A stretch of DNA of 10,810 nt, taken from the NCBI GenBank assembly GCA_964655485.1, contig CAZZMS010000177.1, positions 1-10,810 on the forward strand, read 5' to 3'. The position numbers and the translations under genes are program-made. Below, in pieces: positions 1 to 7,135 of this stretch. This stretch comes from JANWYU01 sp964655485 (GTDB lineage Bacteria > Bdellovibrionota > Bdellovibrionia > Bdellovibrionales > Bdellovibrionaceae). A model generated the notes under the pieces. The model did not search any database. It had not been told where the DNA came from and saw only the letters and a program-made list of their open reading frames with translations. Positions within the stretch are counted from its first letter, which is position 1. Every line of letters begins with the position of its first letter.

Positions 1-317
1 GTTTCGAAGAGGCTTGTCCTATCACTCCCACTTTCCTTATTGAATCCTGGGACAGGCTTAAACAAAGCCCTTTTCGCCTCTGGGTGAATGATGAGCTTCG
101 CCAAGAGGGACGCGCCCAAGAGATGATTCACCCCATAGAAAAGCTCATCACCTATGTGGAGGAACATTTTCCCGTTTGTGGCGGGGATTTTCTTCTTACG
201 GGAACTCCCGCCGGTGTGGGGCCCCTCAAATCAGGCGACACCGTCAAAGTTCAACTAGAGGGCGAGATCACCCACATTTGGAAAGTGCAACAACATCCAG
301 CTCCCAAAGAGGAGTAA
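1..317 (+). CDS. Fumarylacetoacetate hydrolase (FAH) family protein, C-terminal part (5' end outside window)
   Basis: The reading frame is open from the first base (first full codon at position 3) to TAA at 315-317, giving about 104 C-terminal residues. The signature TGTPAGVGPLKSGD, preceded by a LWVNDELRQEG segment and an LITYVEEHF helix, is typical of the small FAH family (YcgM/FAHD1-like acylpyruvases and related hydratases, roughly 200-220 residues). These are cytosolic metal-dependent enzymes cleaving or decarboxylating beta-keto acids such as acylpyruvates or oxaloacetate. The metal-binding Glu/Glu/Asp cluster lies in the missing N-terminal part, so catalytic competence and substrate cannot be judged. 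A GTG at position 84 lies inside the conserved domain and is not a credible start. The gene appears to end its own transcription unit, since a hairpin with a T-rich tail lies 21 nt after the stop. The family call is secure; the exact reaction is unknown. Confidence 0.88.
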   Translation, partial: FEEACPITPTFLIESWDRLKQSPFRLWVNDELRQEGRAQEMIHPIEKLITYVEEHFPVCGGDFLLTGTPAGVGPLKSGDTVKVQLEGEITHIWKVQQHPAPKEE

Positions 318-338
318 TATCCCGCCAGGTGACAGCCT

Positions 339-360
339 CAACCCCGCTTGGGTTGTCTTT
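339..360 (+). terminator. Probable rho-independent terminator after the FAH gene
   Basis: CAACCC (339-344) pairs perfectly with GGGTTG (350-355) around a 5-nt loop and is followed at once by TCTTT (356-360). The stem is short (6 bp) and the T-tract weak, so termination may be partial. The position, 21 nt after the FAH stop codon and well before putA, is right for a gene-end terminator. Confidence 0.5.
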
Positions 361-428
361 AAGTCAAGAGCGTGCTAGCCGTAAGGGACTTAGAGGTTCA
401 GTCATCCAGCTATTCAAGCACTCATAAG

Positions 429-443
429 TCCCCCAGTGGGGGA
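429..443 (+). other. Short GC-rich hairpin upstream of putA
   Basis: A 6-bp perfect stem, TCCCCC with GGGGGA, encloses a 3-nt loop. No T-tract follows, so it is not an intrinsic terminator by itself. It lies 74 nt before the putA start and would fall in the leader if transcription begins upstream. It could be a leader structure or a protein-binding dyad; function unknown. Confidence 0.35.
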
Positions 444-516
444 TAAGGTGGGATAGGGCTCTTTTGGCGCATCAGCTCAAACTGGGGACAAACCTCACAG
501 CGAAAAGGGGACCTCC

Positions 517-3513
517 ATGAACACACCGGAATCAGCTATTTTAAGTCGCGGCCAAAGTATTTTATCTGCCATGAGTGAGCAAAAAGTATCCTTGTTTTCC
601 AAGGACTACTGGTACGGCTCGATCATGGAATGGTCCATGAAAAATCCGACCTTCAAAACTCAAATGTTTCGCTTTGTGGACGTGTTACCCACCTTGAGCT
701 CTGCTGACAGTGTAACAAAACACATTGAAGAGTATTTTGCGGATCCCAAAACGGGCGAATTACCCAAGGTTTTTGGAGTGGGATTGGGTCTTGGAAAGCT
801 TCTTCCGTCCCTCATGGCGAAGACCATAAAAAGTAACGTCACCCAAATGGCGAAAATGTTCATCGTGGGGGAAAATCCTGCTGACACCTTAAAAAATCTC
901 CGTGAAATTCGAGAAAAAAAAGGGCTGACCTTCACGGTTGATATTTTAGGCGAAGTCACCCTCAGCGAGAAAGAAGCTTTAGCCTACCAAGCTCAGTACC
1001 TCGAGCTCATGGACGCTTTAGCCAAGGAGGCCAGTCAATTTAAGCCCAATCCTCTTTTAGACCAAGACCACGAAGGACCCATTCCCCGGGTGAACATCAG
1101 CGTGAAACTTACCGCCTTGTCCTCGCAGATTAGCGAGCTTGCTTGGGAGGCCACTAAAGCGCAACTCAAAGAACGCCTCCGCCCCCTGTTCCGTAAAGCC
1201 ATGCAGCTTGGCGTGTTTCTAAACTTAGACATGGAACATTACTCGGTGAAAAACCTCACCCTTGAGGTATTCAAGGAGATGTTACTGGAGCCCGAGTTTA
1301 GGTCCTACCCACACTGGGGTTGTGTGATTCAAGCCTATCTAAAGGATTCATACTCCGATCTCGAGAGCCTCGTGAGTTTTGCCAAACAGCGGGGCACCCC
1401 TTTTACTGTCAGGCTCGTTAAAGGAGCCTACTGGGATACGGAGATTATTGAGGCAAAACAAAAACTTTGGCCTATCCCCGTTTTCGAACACAAATGGGAA
1501 ACTGACGCAAACTATGAGGAATGTTCAAAGCTGTTACTCGAGCATTTTCCGCATATTCGCGTAGCTTTTGCCTCGCACAACGTGCGCTCCATCAGCTTCG
1601 CTCTGGAAACCGCAAAAAATCTGGGGGTACCCAGTGCCGCGATCGAAGTGCAAATGCTTTACGGCATGGCCGATCCTATTAAGAAAGCTCTTCTGCAACA
1701 AGGGGTGCGCGTTCGTGAGTATTGCCCCATGGGAGAAATGTTACCGGGGATGAGTTACCTAGTACGCCGCTTGTTGGAAAACACGTCCAACGAAAGCTGG
1801 CTGCGCGGCAAGTTTGCCGAAGGACGCTCCAGCGAGGAACTGCTGCGCGATCCCCGGACTCGCTTGACTCGCCCGCTCAGTGAAATTCGTAAAGATTTTA
1901 GCCTGTCTTACAAAGACCCCCAGCGTTTTGATAATGAAGCCTTGTGGGACTTCACTCAGGCAGAAAAAAGAGAGCTCGTGCAGGCTGCGATTACCAAAGC
2001 TCGCTCCAGCTTTCCGCAAAAGGTGCCAGTCATCCTCGGCGGAACAGCCCACACGGCCGGCGGGTCTGGGCTTAGTCAAGCTTGGGAAACCCTGTCTCGC
2101 CAATCTCCGAATGATGCCTCTATATTGGTGGCTCAAGTGAGCTTGGCGGACATTGCGGCCGCTGAGGAGGCAATTAAAGTCCTCAAGCAAGGCCAGAAGA
2201 CCTGGGCCCGTAAAAGCTTTAGCGAAAGAGCGCGTTATCTCGATATGGTTGCTGAGTGGTTAAACCAACACCGTGCGGACATTATTGCCACTCAAGTGTG
2301 GGAGGTAGGTAAGCCCTGGGCTGAAGCCGATGCTGATGTGGCGGAGGCCATCGATTTTTGCCGTTACTACGCCATGATGGCCCGTCAATACGATACACCC
2401 GTGAGACAAGCTTCGCATGTTCCTGGGGAGTGGAACTCTTATCGTTACCGTCCGCGGGGCATCAGCTTGGTGATTAGCCCTTGGAATTTTCCATTGGCCA
2501 TCTTCACCGGTCAAACCGTAGCCGCTTTAGTCACTGGTAACCCGGTGATTATGAAGCCAGCGGAACAAAGCTCGCTCGTGGCTTATTGGCTAGCACGCGC
2601 TTTTATGGCGGTGGGCTTGCCGCAGGATGTGTGGGCCTTTTTACCTGCACGCGGCGAGGTGGTAGGGGCTCATTTGGTGAAGCATCCCGATGTAGCCAAC
2701 ATTGCATTTACTGGCTCGAAGGCGGTGGGGCTATGGATTTTAGAGAACGCCCAAAAATTGGCTCCCGGCCAACGCCATGTCAAGCGCTGTATCGTGGAAA
2801 TGGGTGGGAAAAACGCTATCATTATCGATGAAGATGCCGATTTGGACGAAGCAGTGAGCGGTGTCCTGTACTCGGCTTTTGGCTTCAGCGGACAAAAATG
2901 TTCGGCTTGTTCACGAGTAATCGTGCTGGACGCAGTTTACGATAAGTTTGTTGGCCGCTTGGTGGAAGCGGCAAAAAGCCTTAAGGTGTTACCGGCTTTC
3001 GAGCCTGGCTGTGACGTAGGACCAGTAGTTGATGAAGAGGCCTGCAGCCGTATTCGTGGCATCATCGAACGTGCCAAAAAAGACTATCGTTTGGAGGTGG
3101 AGTTACCTTCTCCACAGGGGGCCTGCTTTGTCAGTGCCTGTATTTTTTCTGAAGTGGATCCCAAGAGTTACTTAGGACAAGAGGAAATTTTTGGCCCTGT
3201 GCTGGCCATCTTCCGTGCGCGAGATCTGGATCATGCCTTGTCTTTAGCCAATGACGTAGAGTATGCCCTCACGGGTGGTTGTTACTCACGTTCACCCGCT
3301 AACATCGCTAAGGTGATGGATGATCTGGAGTGCGGTAACATGTATATCAACCGCGGTATTACGGGAGCTATGGTGGATCGCCACCCCTTTGGTGGATTTA
3401 AATTGTCTGGGGTCGGCAGCAAAACCGGAGGGATCGATTACCTCTTGCAGTTTATGGAACCTCAAAGCCTATCAGAAAACCAAGTCCGCCGCGGCTTTGC
3501 CCCGGAGGGGTAA
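517..3513 (+). CDS. putA: Bifunctional proline dehydrogenase / L-glutamate gamma-semialdehyde dehydrogenase PutA (short form, no DNA-binding domain)
   Basis: This 998-residue enzyme oxidises proline to glutamate in two steps. The FAD-dependent proline dehydrogenase barrel (about residues 130-440) makes P5C and passes electrons to the quinone pool. The NAD-dependent aldehyde dehydrogenase (about 540-985) oxidises glutamate semialdehyde. Visible PRODH residues are VRLVKGAYWD (298-307, with the conserved Lys302) and the substrate-binding arginine pair Arg417-Arg418 in YLVRRLLENTSNES. ALDH motifs are SPWNFP (654-659), FTGS (731-734), Glu761 in EMGGKNA, catalytic Cys795 in GQKCSA, and EEIFGPVL (889-896). 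The length matches minimalist PutAs of about 1000 residues. The N-terminal ribbon-helix-helix repressor domain of E. coli PutA (1320 aa) is absent, so self-regulation of put genes is not expected. No putP transporter or regulator lies next to it. The ATG at 517 has an SD (AAGGGGA) five bases upstream. It converges on the fibre gene. Confidence 0.97.
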   Translation: MNTPESAILSRGQSILSAMSEQKVSLFSKDYWYGSIMEWSMKNPTFKTQMFRFVDVLPTLSSADSVTKHIEEYFADPKTGELPKVFGVGLGLGKLLPSLMAKTIKSNVTQMAKMFIVGENPADTLKNLREIREKKGLTFTVDILGEVTLSEKEALAYQAQYLELMDALAKEASQFKPNPLLDQDHEGPIPRVNISVKLTALSSQISELAWEATKAQLKERLRPLFRKAMQLGVFLNLDMEHYSVKNLTLEVFKEMLLEPEFRSYPHWGCVIQAYLKDSYSDLESLVSFAKQRGTPFTVRLVKGAYWDTEIIEAKQKLWPIPVFEHKWETDANYEECSKLLLEHFPHIRVAFASHNVRSISFALETAKNLGVPSAAIEVQMLYGMADPIKKALLQQGVRVREYCPMGEMLPGMSYLVRRLLENTSNESWLRGKFAEGRSSEELLRDPRTRLTRPLSEIRKDFSLSYKDPQRFDNEALWDFTQAEKRELVQAAITKARSSFPQKVPVILGGTAHTAGGSGLSQAWETLSRQSPNDASILVAQVSLADIAAAEEAIKVLKQGQKTWARKSFSERARYLDMVAEWLNQHRADIIATQVWEVGKPWAEADADVAEAIDFCRYYAMMARQYDTPVRQASHVPGEWNSYRYRPRGISLVISPWNFPLAIFTGQTVAALVTGNPVIMKPAEQSSLVAYWLARAFMAVGLPQDVWAFLPARGEVVGAHLVKHPDVANIAFTGSKAVGLWILENAQKLAPGQRHVKRCIVEMGGKNAIIIDEDADLDEAVSGVLYSAFGFSGQKCSACSRVIVLDAVYDKFVGRLVEAAKSLKVLPAFEPGCDVGPVVDEEACSRIRGIIERAKKDYRLEVELPSPQGACFVSACIFSEVDPKSYLGQEEIFGPVLAIFRARDLDHALSLANDVEYALTGGCYSRSPANIAKVMDDLECGNMYINRGITGAMVDRHPFGGFKLSGVGSKTGGIDYLLQFMEPQSLSENQVRRGFAPEG

Positions 3514-3686
3514 TAGTAGATTCATCCTCATCAAATCGATGGGAGTCGAGTAATCATTTATTCAAAATTGAAAAAGTCATCCCTAACTAATTCCGCTTCC
3601 ATGGTCTGCAGGCTTCTTGGGTTTTTTCTTTCTCCCGGGGCAAGCCTAGGATCGCAATGGGAAAGTGATGTGAGAAATTTTTCCCA
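3514..3686. other. Convergent intergenic region between putA and the fibre gene
   Basis: These 173 bp separate the 3' ends of two convergent genes. They hold a TTTTTT run (3622-3627) without a strong GC stem in front of it, an inverted repeat AGGCTT (3610-3615) / AAGCCT (3642-3647) around it, and a 9-bp inverted repeat that overlaps the fibre stop codon. No canonical intrinsic terminator is obvious on either strand, and no small gene is supported. Confidence 0.5.
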
Positions 3687-3688
3687 TT
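3656..3688 (-). repeat. 9-bp inverted repeat overlapping the fibre gene stop codon
   Basis: AATGGGAAA (3656-3664) and TTTCCCATT (3680-3688) are perfect reverse complements separated by 15 nt. On the minus strand the hairpin begins inside the TAA stop of the fibre gene, so it would sit at the very 3' end of the message. No T-tract follows on either strand. It may protect or help end the transcript; its role is inferred only from position. Confidence 0.45.
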
Positions 3689-6401
3689 AGCGCATACAAC
3701 AGCGGTAGGCACGAGATTGTGAGCGATCAATAGCGGCAAAATTCGTACAAGATCCTGAGTTACCCATCACTCGATATAAATAATCATTACTCCAAGAATC
3801 TGCTTCATATGCCTCCGCCACCCACTCACCTTGCGACAATATTGGTGCCATATTATTGGGAGAATTTGATACACAAGCCCTAAGCCATTCACCTACTTCA
3901 CAAAGTCTCGCTCCTTTGTAGTGACAGTTCAAAACCGCGTTACCAAAGTTTGTCGCAGGTTCTGCCGAAGCTGAGATACAAAACGATTCGCGACTTCCCG
4001 CCAATCCCACAAGGGCAAAACCAGAAGGACAGTTCTCTCGTCCAAGCTCTTTGGCCTGCCACCTTAGGTTGGCACCATCCAGCACCACAGTCAAAACTTG
4101 CCCCGCTTGGGCTCCCGCTGTACCTAACTTTTGAGGAGAAATTGAGGCTGTTGTACTAATATCTTCATCCATAATAGTTCCATTCATGATTTTTACACTA
4201 TTTATCGAGTTATCGGCTATTTTAGAGTTACTCACACCTCCATCTGCAATTTTGACATTCGTAATCGCTGCATCAGAAATTTTTACACTAGTGACCGCTG
4301 CGTCTTTTATTTTATCCGTATCCACTGCTCCTGCTCCAATCGTGAGTGTAGCAGTTCCTTCTGATGAGGTGACATCTCCCGTGAATGCTGGTAACCGTGC
4401 TGCAGACAGGGTCCCAGCTGACAAATCAGAGGCATTTGTCGTGCCGATTACTGTCCAAGTTGTACCATTGTCGCGGTAAATTTTGTTCGAATCAGTAGCA
4501 ATATACACTCGACCCACTATACCCGCCGTTGGGCGTGAAGCATTTAAACCGCTTTGGACACTCGGGGTTCCACCTGCGTTACTGACTGCATCAGTAATAC
4601 CATATCCACTGATTGTCGTGGGCTTACCGATCACACTCGACCAAGCAGGTGTTACTGTCACCTGGCCTGCGGCAGTTAAGCGACCCTGAGCATCCACTGA
4701 AAATGTCGATATCTGAGTCGCACTACCATAGCTACCAGGAGTCACTGATGTGTTCGCTAAAGAAATTGTTCCCATAGAAGTAATCGGTCCACCGGTAAGA
4801 CCTGTACCTGTATTCACCTGTTGCACACCGCTACCTGCTACCCCTAATGACTGCCAACTACTTCCGTTGTAGTACTGGATTTGATTCGTCGTCGTATTGT
4901 AAATCTGTAAACCATTCGCAGGACTACTAATCGCATCACGCTGTGCTGTCGTCATACGTGGTAACAATAAACCTCCAGTTGTGGAGCTTATATCCACCAC
5001 TGCACTGACATGAGGACTCGCTGTACCAACGCCAAGTTTGCCCGTACCCGTAATGTTACCCGAAGTCTGAATCGCTCCCGATGTGCTGATCGCCGTACTC
5101 CCTCCAATCGTTCCACTCGTAATCGCATTCCCACTCACCTTGCCCGGCGTTGTGATGGAGGCTAGCTTCATATCAGCAATGGCCGCTGTGTCACTGATAT
5201 CGGCATTCACGATGCTGCCATCTTTGATGGCCACTGATGTCACACTTTCCGTCTTCAATTGATCAGCTCCCACCGAATCACTTTTCAAACGCAACTCACC
5301 CGCACTAGAGTAATCAAAAAAATTATTGTCCGCTTTCAATTTCAACTGATTGCTTGTTCCATCCACCATCAGGCCTGAACCCACTTCCTCCTTCGCAAAT
5401 CGCTTCACAGTGGGATCCTCTTCGGTGGTAAGCCCGACATCATCGGCACACATCCAAGCTCCCCCGCTACGCTTGAGGATTTTTCCATCACTACAAGCAC
5501 CACTTAAGGGTGCAGGTAACTGGGACCAAGCCAGGGTCCCGGCAATGTGCCCTGCAGGAATATTCGTAGGCAATCGATCCACCGACAACGTCCCTGAGCT
5601 AATCTTACTCGCATCTAAGTTTGGAATATCATTAGCCTCCAAATGCTCGGCTACCCACTTGCTCCCATCCCAACGTAAGATTTGTTTTGCCGCCGGAGGA
5701 GTCTCCAGCTCTATCCCTTTGGCTCGCTCCGCCAACTGCGACCGAGTCGCCTGGGGCACAGCCCCCAACTTTTCTGGCGGAAACCACTCCAAGCCTAAGG
5801 AAGTATTATCCAAACTAATGCGTTCCACTCCTAATTGTAACCACCGCTCAGCTGATACTAAACTCACCGAACGAGAAGTTACCGTGGGTGGAACTAATTC
5901 AGTTAAGCAGGCTGTTGTTTGAGATTTTTGCCATAAATCCTCCCACTGACTTAATCCGGTCACAGTGGCTTGATTGGAGCCAAGCCCCAAAGGAATGGAA
6001 AAATAACCCCTAGAGTTTTGAGTATTCACGTTGTGTTGTTCATACCACAAGTAACAAGAAGCTTGTGAAGGCACGGGGACAAAAACTCGCGCATGAATTT
6101 TGATATAGGGCCACACCAAGGGTTGTTTATTTTGATTGTAAAGGCGGCCTTGATAAAACATTTCCGCCCCGGCCCAATTCCCGATGAGCAGTATAGCTAA
6201 ACTTAAAACAAGACCCACGCCGATCTTTGCTTGTCTCACGCCCCTTCCCGCCACAGGAGATGAACCAACCATCAAAGTAACACCAACCGAAGCTCTCTCT
6301 TGAGAAATCACCTCTTGGGAAATAAACCTCTTTTGCCCCCTCAACTTCCCAAGAGCTCTAGTTGTTAACTGCGTAAAATCGCCTCTCATCCGATAAATCA
6401 T
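3687..6401 (-). CDS. Exported mosaic tail-fibre-like protein with cysteine-rich FGE/C-type-lectin-like C-terminal domain
   Basis: This 904-residue protein is built like the chimeric, phage-fibre-like adhesins known from Bdellovibrio. A 58-residue N-terminal extension precedes a hydrophobic segment (about 60-78, ending WAGA), then the FYQGRL head motif (82-87). Ten-residue repeats occupy about 377-418 and 695-760 (pattern xKIxDxxIxN). A fibre module at 455-519 contains LPRMTTAQRDAISSP and YYNGSSWQSL; a tail-fibre motif, IGKPTTISGYGITDA, is at 591-605. ASKISSGTLSVDRLP (264-278) recurs as ASDLSAGTLSAARLP (657-671). The C-terminal 115 residues hold eight cysteines (791, 808, 826, 834, 843, 885, 901, 902) and the FGE-like elements GARLCEVGEWLRAC (830-843) and YRCC near the end, suggesting a disulfide-rich lectin-fold tip rather than an enzyme. 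Start: ATG 6401 has SD AAGGGAAGG five bases upstream; Met44, closer to the signal segment, has no good SD. Trimeric assembly and adhesion are inferred from the family. Confidence 0.82.
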   Translation of the reverse strand: MIYRMRGDFTQLTTRALGKLRGQKRFISQEVISQERASVGVTLMVGSSPVAGRGVRQAKIGVGLVLSLAILLIGNWAGAEMFYQGRLYNQNKQPLVWPYIKIHARVFVPVPSQASCYLWYEQHNVNTQNSRGYFSIPLGLGSNQATVTGLSQWEDLWQKSQTTACLTELVPPTVTSRSVSLVSAERWLQLGVERISLDNTSLGLEWFPPEKLGAVPQATRSQLAERAKGIELETPPAAKQILRWDGSKWVAEHLEANDIPNLDASKISSGTLSVDRLPTNIPAGHIAGTLAWSQLPAPLSGACSDGKILKRSGGAWMCADDVGLTTEEDPTVKRFAKEEVGSGLMVDGTSNQLKLKADNNFFDYSSAGELRLKSDSVGADQLKTESVTSVAIKDGSIVNADISDTAAIADMKLASITTPGKVSGNAITSGTIGGSTAISTSGAIQTSGNITGTGKLGVGTASPHVSAVVDISSTTGGLLLPRMTTAQRDAISSPANGLQIYNTTTNQIQYYNGSSWQSLGVAGSGVQQVNTGTGLTGGPITSMGTISLANTSVTPGSYGSATQISTFSVDAQGRLTAAGQVTVTPAWSSVIGKPTTISGYGITDAVSNAGGTPSVQSGLNASRPTAGIVGRVYIATDSNKIYRDNGTTWTVIGTTNASDLSAGTLSAARLPAFTGDVTSSEGTATLTIGAGAVDTDKIKDAAVTSVKISDAAITNVKIADGGVSNSKIADNSINSVKIMNGTIMDEDISTTASISPQKLGTAGAQAGQVLTVVLDGANLRWQAKELGRENCPSGFALVGLAGSRESFCISASAEPATNFGNAVLNCHYKGARLCEVGEWLRACVSNSPNNMAPILSQGEWVAEAYEADSWSNDYLYRVMGNSGSCTNFAAIDRSQSRAYRCCMR
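4122..4319 (-). repeat. Ten-residue tandem repeats in the fibre shaft (distal block)
   Basis: Residues 695-760 of the fibre protein fall into about six consecutive ten-residue units, for example VKISDAAITN, VKIADGGVSN and SKIADNSINS, decaying into EDISTTASIS. The period is 30 bp, but units differ in sequence, so this is an old protein-level repeat rather than a recently expanded DNA repeat. Such regular hydrophobic spacing is typical of intertwined trimeric fibre shafts. Confidence 0.7.
5148..5273 (-). repeat. Ten-residue tandem repeats in the fibre shaft (proximal block)
   Basis: Residues 377-418 repeat with the same ten-residue rhythm: ADQLKTESVTS, VAIKDGSIVN, ADISDTAAIA, DMKLASITT. The block is separated from the distal one by about 275 residues of other fibre modules, which points to module duplication or exchange within the gene. 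Confidence 0.6.
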
Positions 6402-6422
6402 GGCCGCCTTCCCTTAAACTTC

Positions 6423-6449
6423 TTATCGGCGTCATTCGGTGATTCAATA
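6423..6449 (-). promoter_or_regulatory. Candidate sigma-28 (FliA) promoter for the fibre gene
   Basis: On the minus strand TATTGAAT is followed, after exactly 11 bp, by GCCGATAA (6423-6430), compared with the enterobacterial FliA consensus TAAAGTTT-N11-GCCGATAA. The -10 half is exact, the -35 half matches 4 of 8 positions, and the spacing is right. Transcription would begin near 6416, giving a leader of about 15 nt that contains the SD AAGGGAAGG (6407-6415). Functional flagellar sigma-factor control is inferred, supported by the adjacent chemotaxis gene cheW. Confidence 0.5.
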
Positions 6450-6540
6450 GGGGTAAAGCACCTTTTGTTTCAAATTCATTCAACTTAAGCGGTTTCGAGC
6501 CACAAAATCCGAAAGATCTAACATTTCTATGTCATATTCC

Positions 6541-6999
6541 CTAGGCTGCCTGAGCACCCACTTGAGATAGCGAATGCCAGTCCTCAGTACCAAAGAGATG
6601 AGTGATATTGACCAAGATATAAACCTTGTCCTCTTTCTTAGCGAGCCCCGTGATGAATTTTGTAAGCTCTTGTGAACCAAAATGGGGGGCGGGTTCAATA
6701 TCACTTTGAGGAAACTCTAATACTTCTCTCACTGCATCTACGATGTTACCCAACAAACCGAATGGAGTTTCAATAACGATGATACAGGTGTCCCGAGTGT
6801 ACGGAGTTTCCTCCATATCAAACTTCACCCGCAGGTCTACGATGGGAACGATTTTTCCCCTCAGATTCATGACCCCCTTGACGAAGTGTGGGGCTTTGGG
6901 AATAGGGGTCACCTCGGCCACACGATTAATCTCGCGCACAAGCGAAATAGGTAACCCAAACAATTCATCTTTCAAGCGAAACGTAAGATACTGATCCAT
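6541..6999 (-). CDS. cheW: Chemotaxis coupling protein CheW
   Basis: The protein is a single CheW domain of 152 residues. CheW is the cytoplasmic adaptor that links methyl-accepting chemoreceptors to the histidine kinase CheA. The hallmark segment NLRGKIVPIVDLR lies at residues 45-57, preceded by MDQYLTFRLKDELFGLPI (first beta strands) and the IPKAPHFVKG turn. ETPFGLLGNIVDAVREVLEF (78-97) and ILVNITHLF (128-136) complete the SH3-like double barrel. I set the start at the ATG at 6997-6999 because GGAGGAGG (7004-7011) lies four bases upstream. An in-frame GTG at 7023 would add eight residues lying across that SD and is unlikely. Family length is normal. No cheA, receptor or other che gene is visible nearby, so its array partners must be encoded elsewhere. 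The fibre gene follows on the same strand after 139 bp. A poor sigma-28-like -10 (TCCGACAA) is visible upstream. Confidence 0.95.
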   Translation of the reverse strand: MDQYLTFRLKDELFGLPISLVREINRVAEVTPIPKAPHFVKGVMNLRGKIVPIVDLRVKFDMEETPYTRDTCIIVIETPFGLLGNIVDAVREVLEFPQSDIEPAPHFGSQELTKFITGLAKKEDKVYILVNITHLFGTEDWHSLSQVGAQAA

Positions 7000-7135
7000 A
7001 AAACCTCCTCCCAGACCGGGCACTCCTGTTTGTCGGAGACTTCATAGTTTTCTAAAGCATAACCCCAAAAAACTCGGGGCAAACCATGTAAGCTACTGAA
7101 ATATCTAAATAAATCAGAAAATAGTCCAAGGCCTG

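Larger units (their letters stand above)
318..516. other. Intergenic region FAH-putA
   Basis: This 199-bp gap holds the terminator-like hairpin at 339-360 and a second compact hairpin at 429-443 (TCCCCC, 3-nt AGT loop, GGGGGA). The putA Shine-Dalgarno sequence is AAGGGGA at 505-511, five bases before the ATG. I could not find a convincing sigma-70 promoter; CATAAG at 423-428 is a possible -10 without a good -35. No small ORF is supported. Confidence 0.6.

Noticed and set aside
1759..2190. A 143-residue ORF antisense to putA
   Set aside because: The sense strand encodes conserved PutA sequence throughout; the antisense frame has no motif or start signal.
3610..3647. Intrinsic terminator around the TTTTTT run in the convergent gap
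   Set aside because: The T-run lies inside the loop of the AGGCTT/AAGCCT repeat rather than after a stem, so it does not have terminator geometry on either strand.
3656..4034. Diversity-generating retroelement target (lectin-like C-terminal domain with a hairpin just after it)
   Set aside because: The fold and the 3' hairpin are suggestive, but no reverse transcriptase, accessory gene or template repeat is visible within about 3.6 kb on one side and 4.4 kb on the other. Without a template repeat showing adenine-specific differences the claim has no support.
5350..5922. A 190-residue ORF on the plus strand inside the fibre gene
   Set aside because: It is antisense to well-supported fibre sequence, has composition typical of a shadow frame, and resembles no protein family.
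3687..6401. Part of a prophage because of the tail-fibre motifs
   Set aside because: The protein has a signal/anchor segment and the YQGRL head of cellular fibre proteins, and its neighbours are putA and cheW. No phage structural, integrase or lysis gene is present.
6480..6704. A 74-residue ORF on the minus strand overlapping the end of cheW
   Set aside because: It overlaps the conserved cheW coding sequence in another frame and has no SD or recognisable domain.
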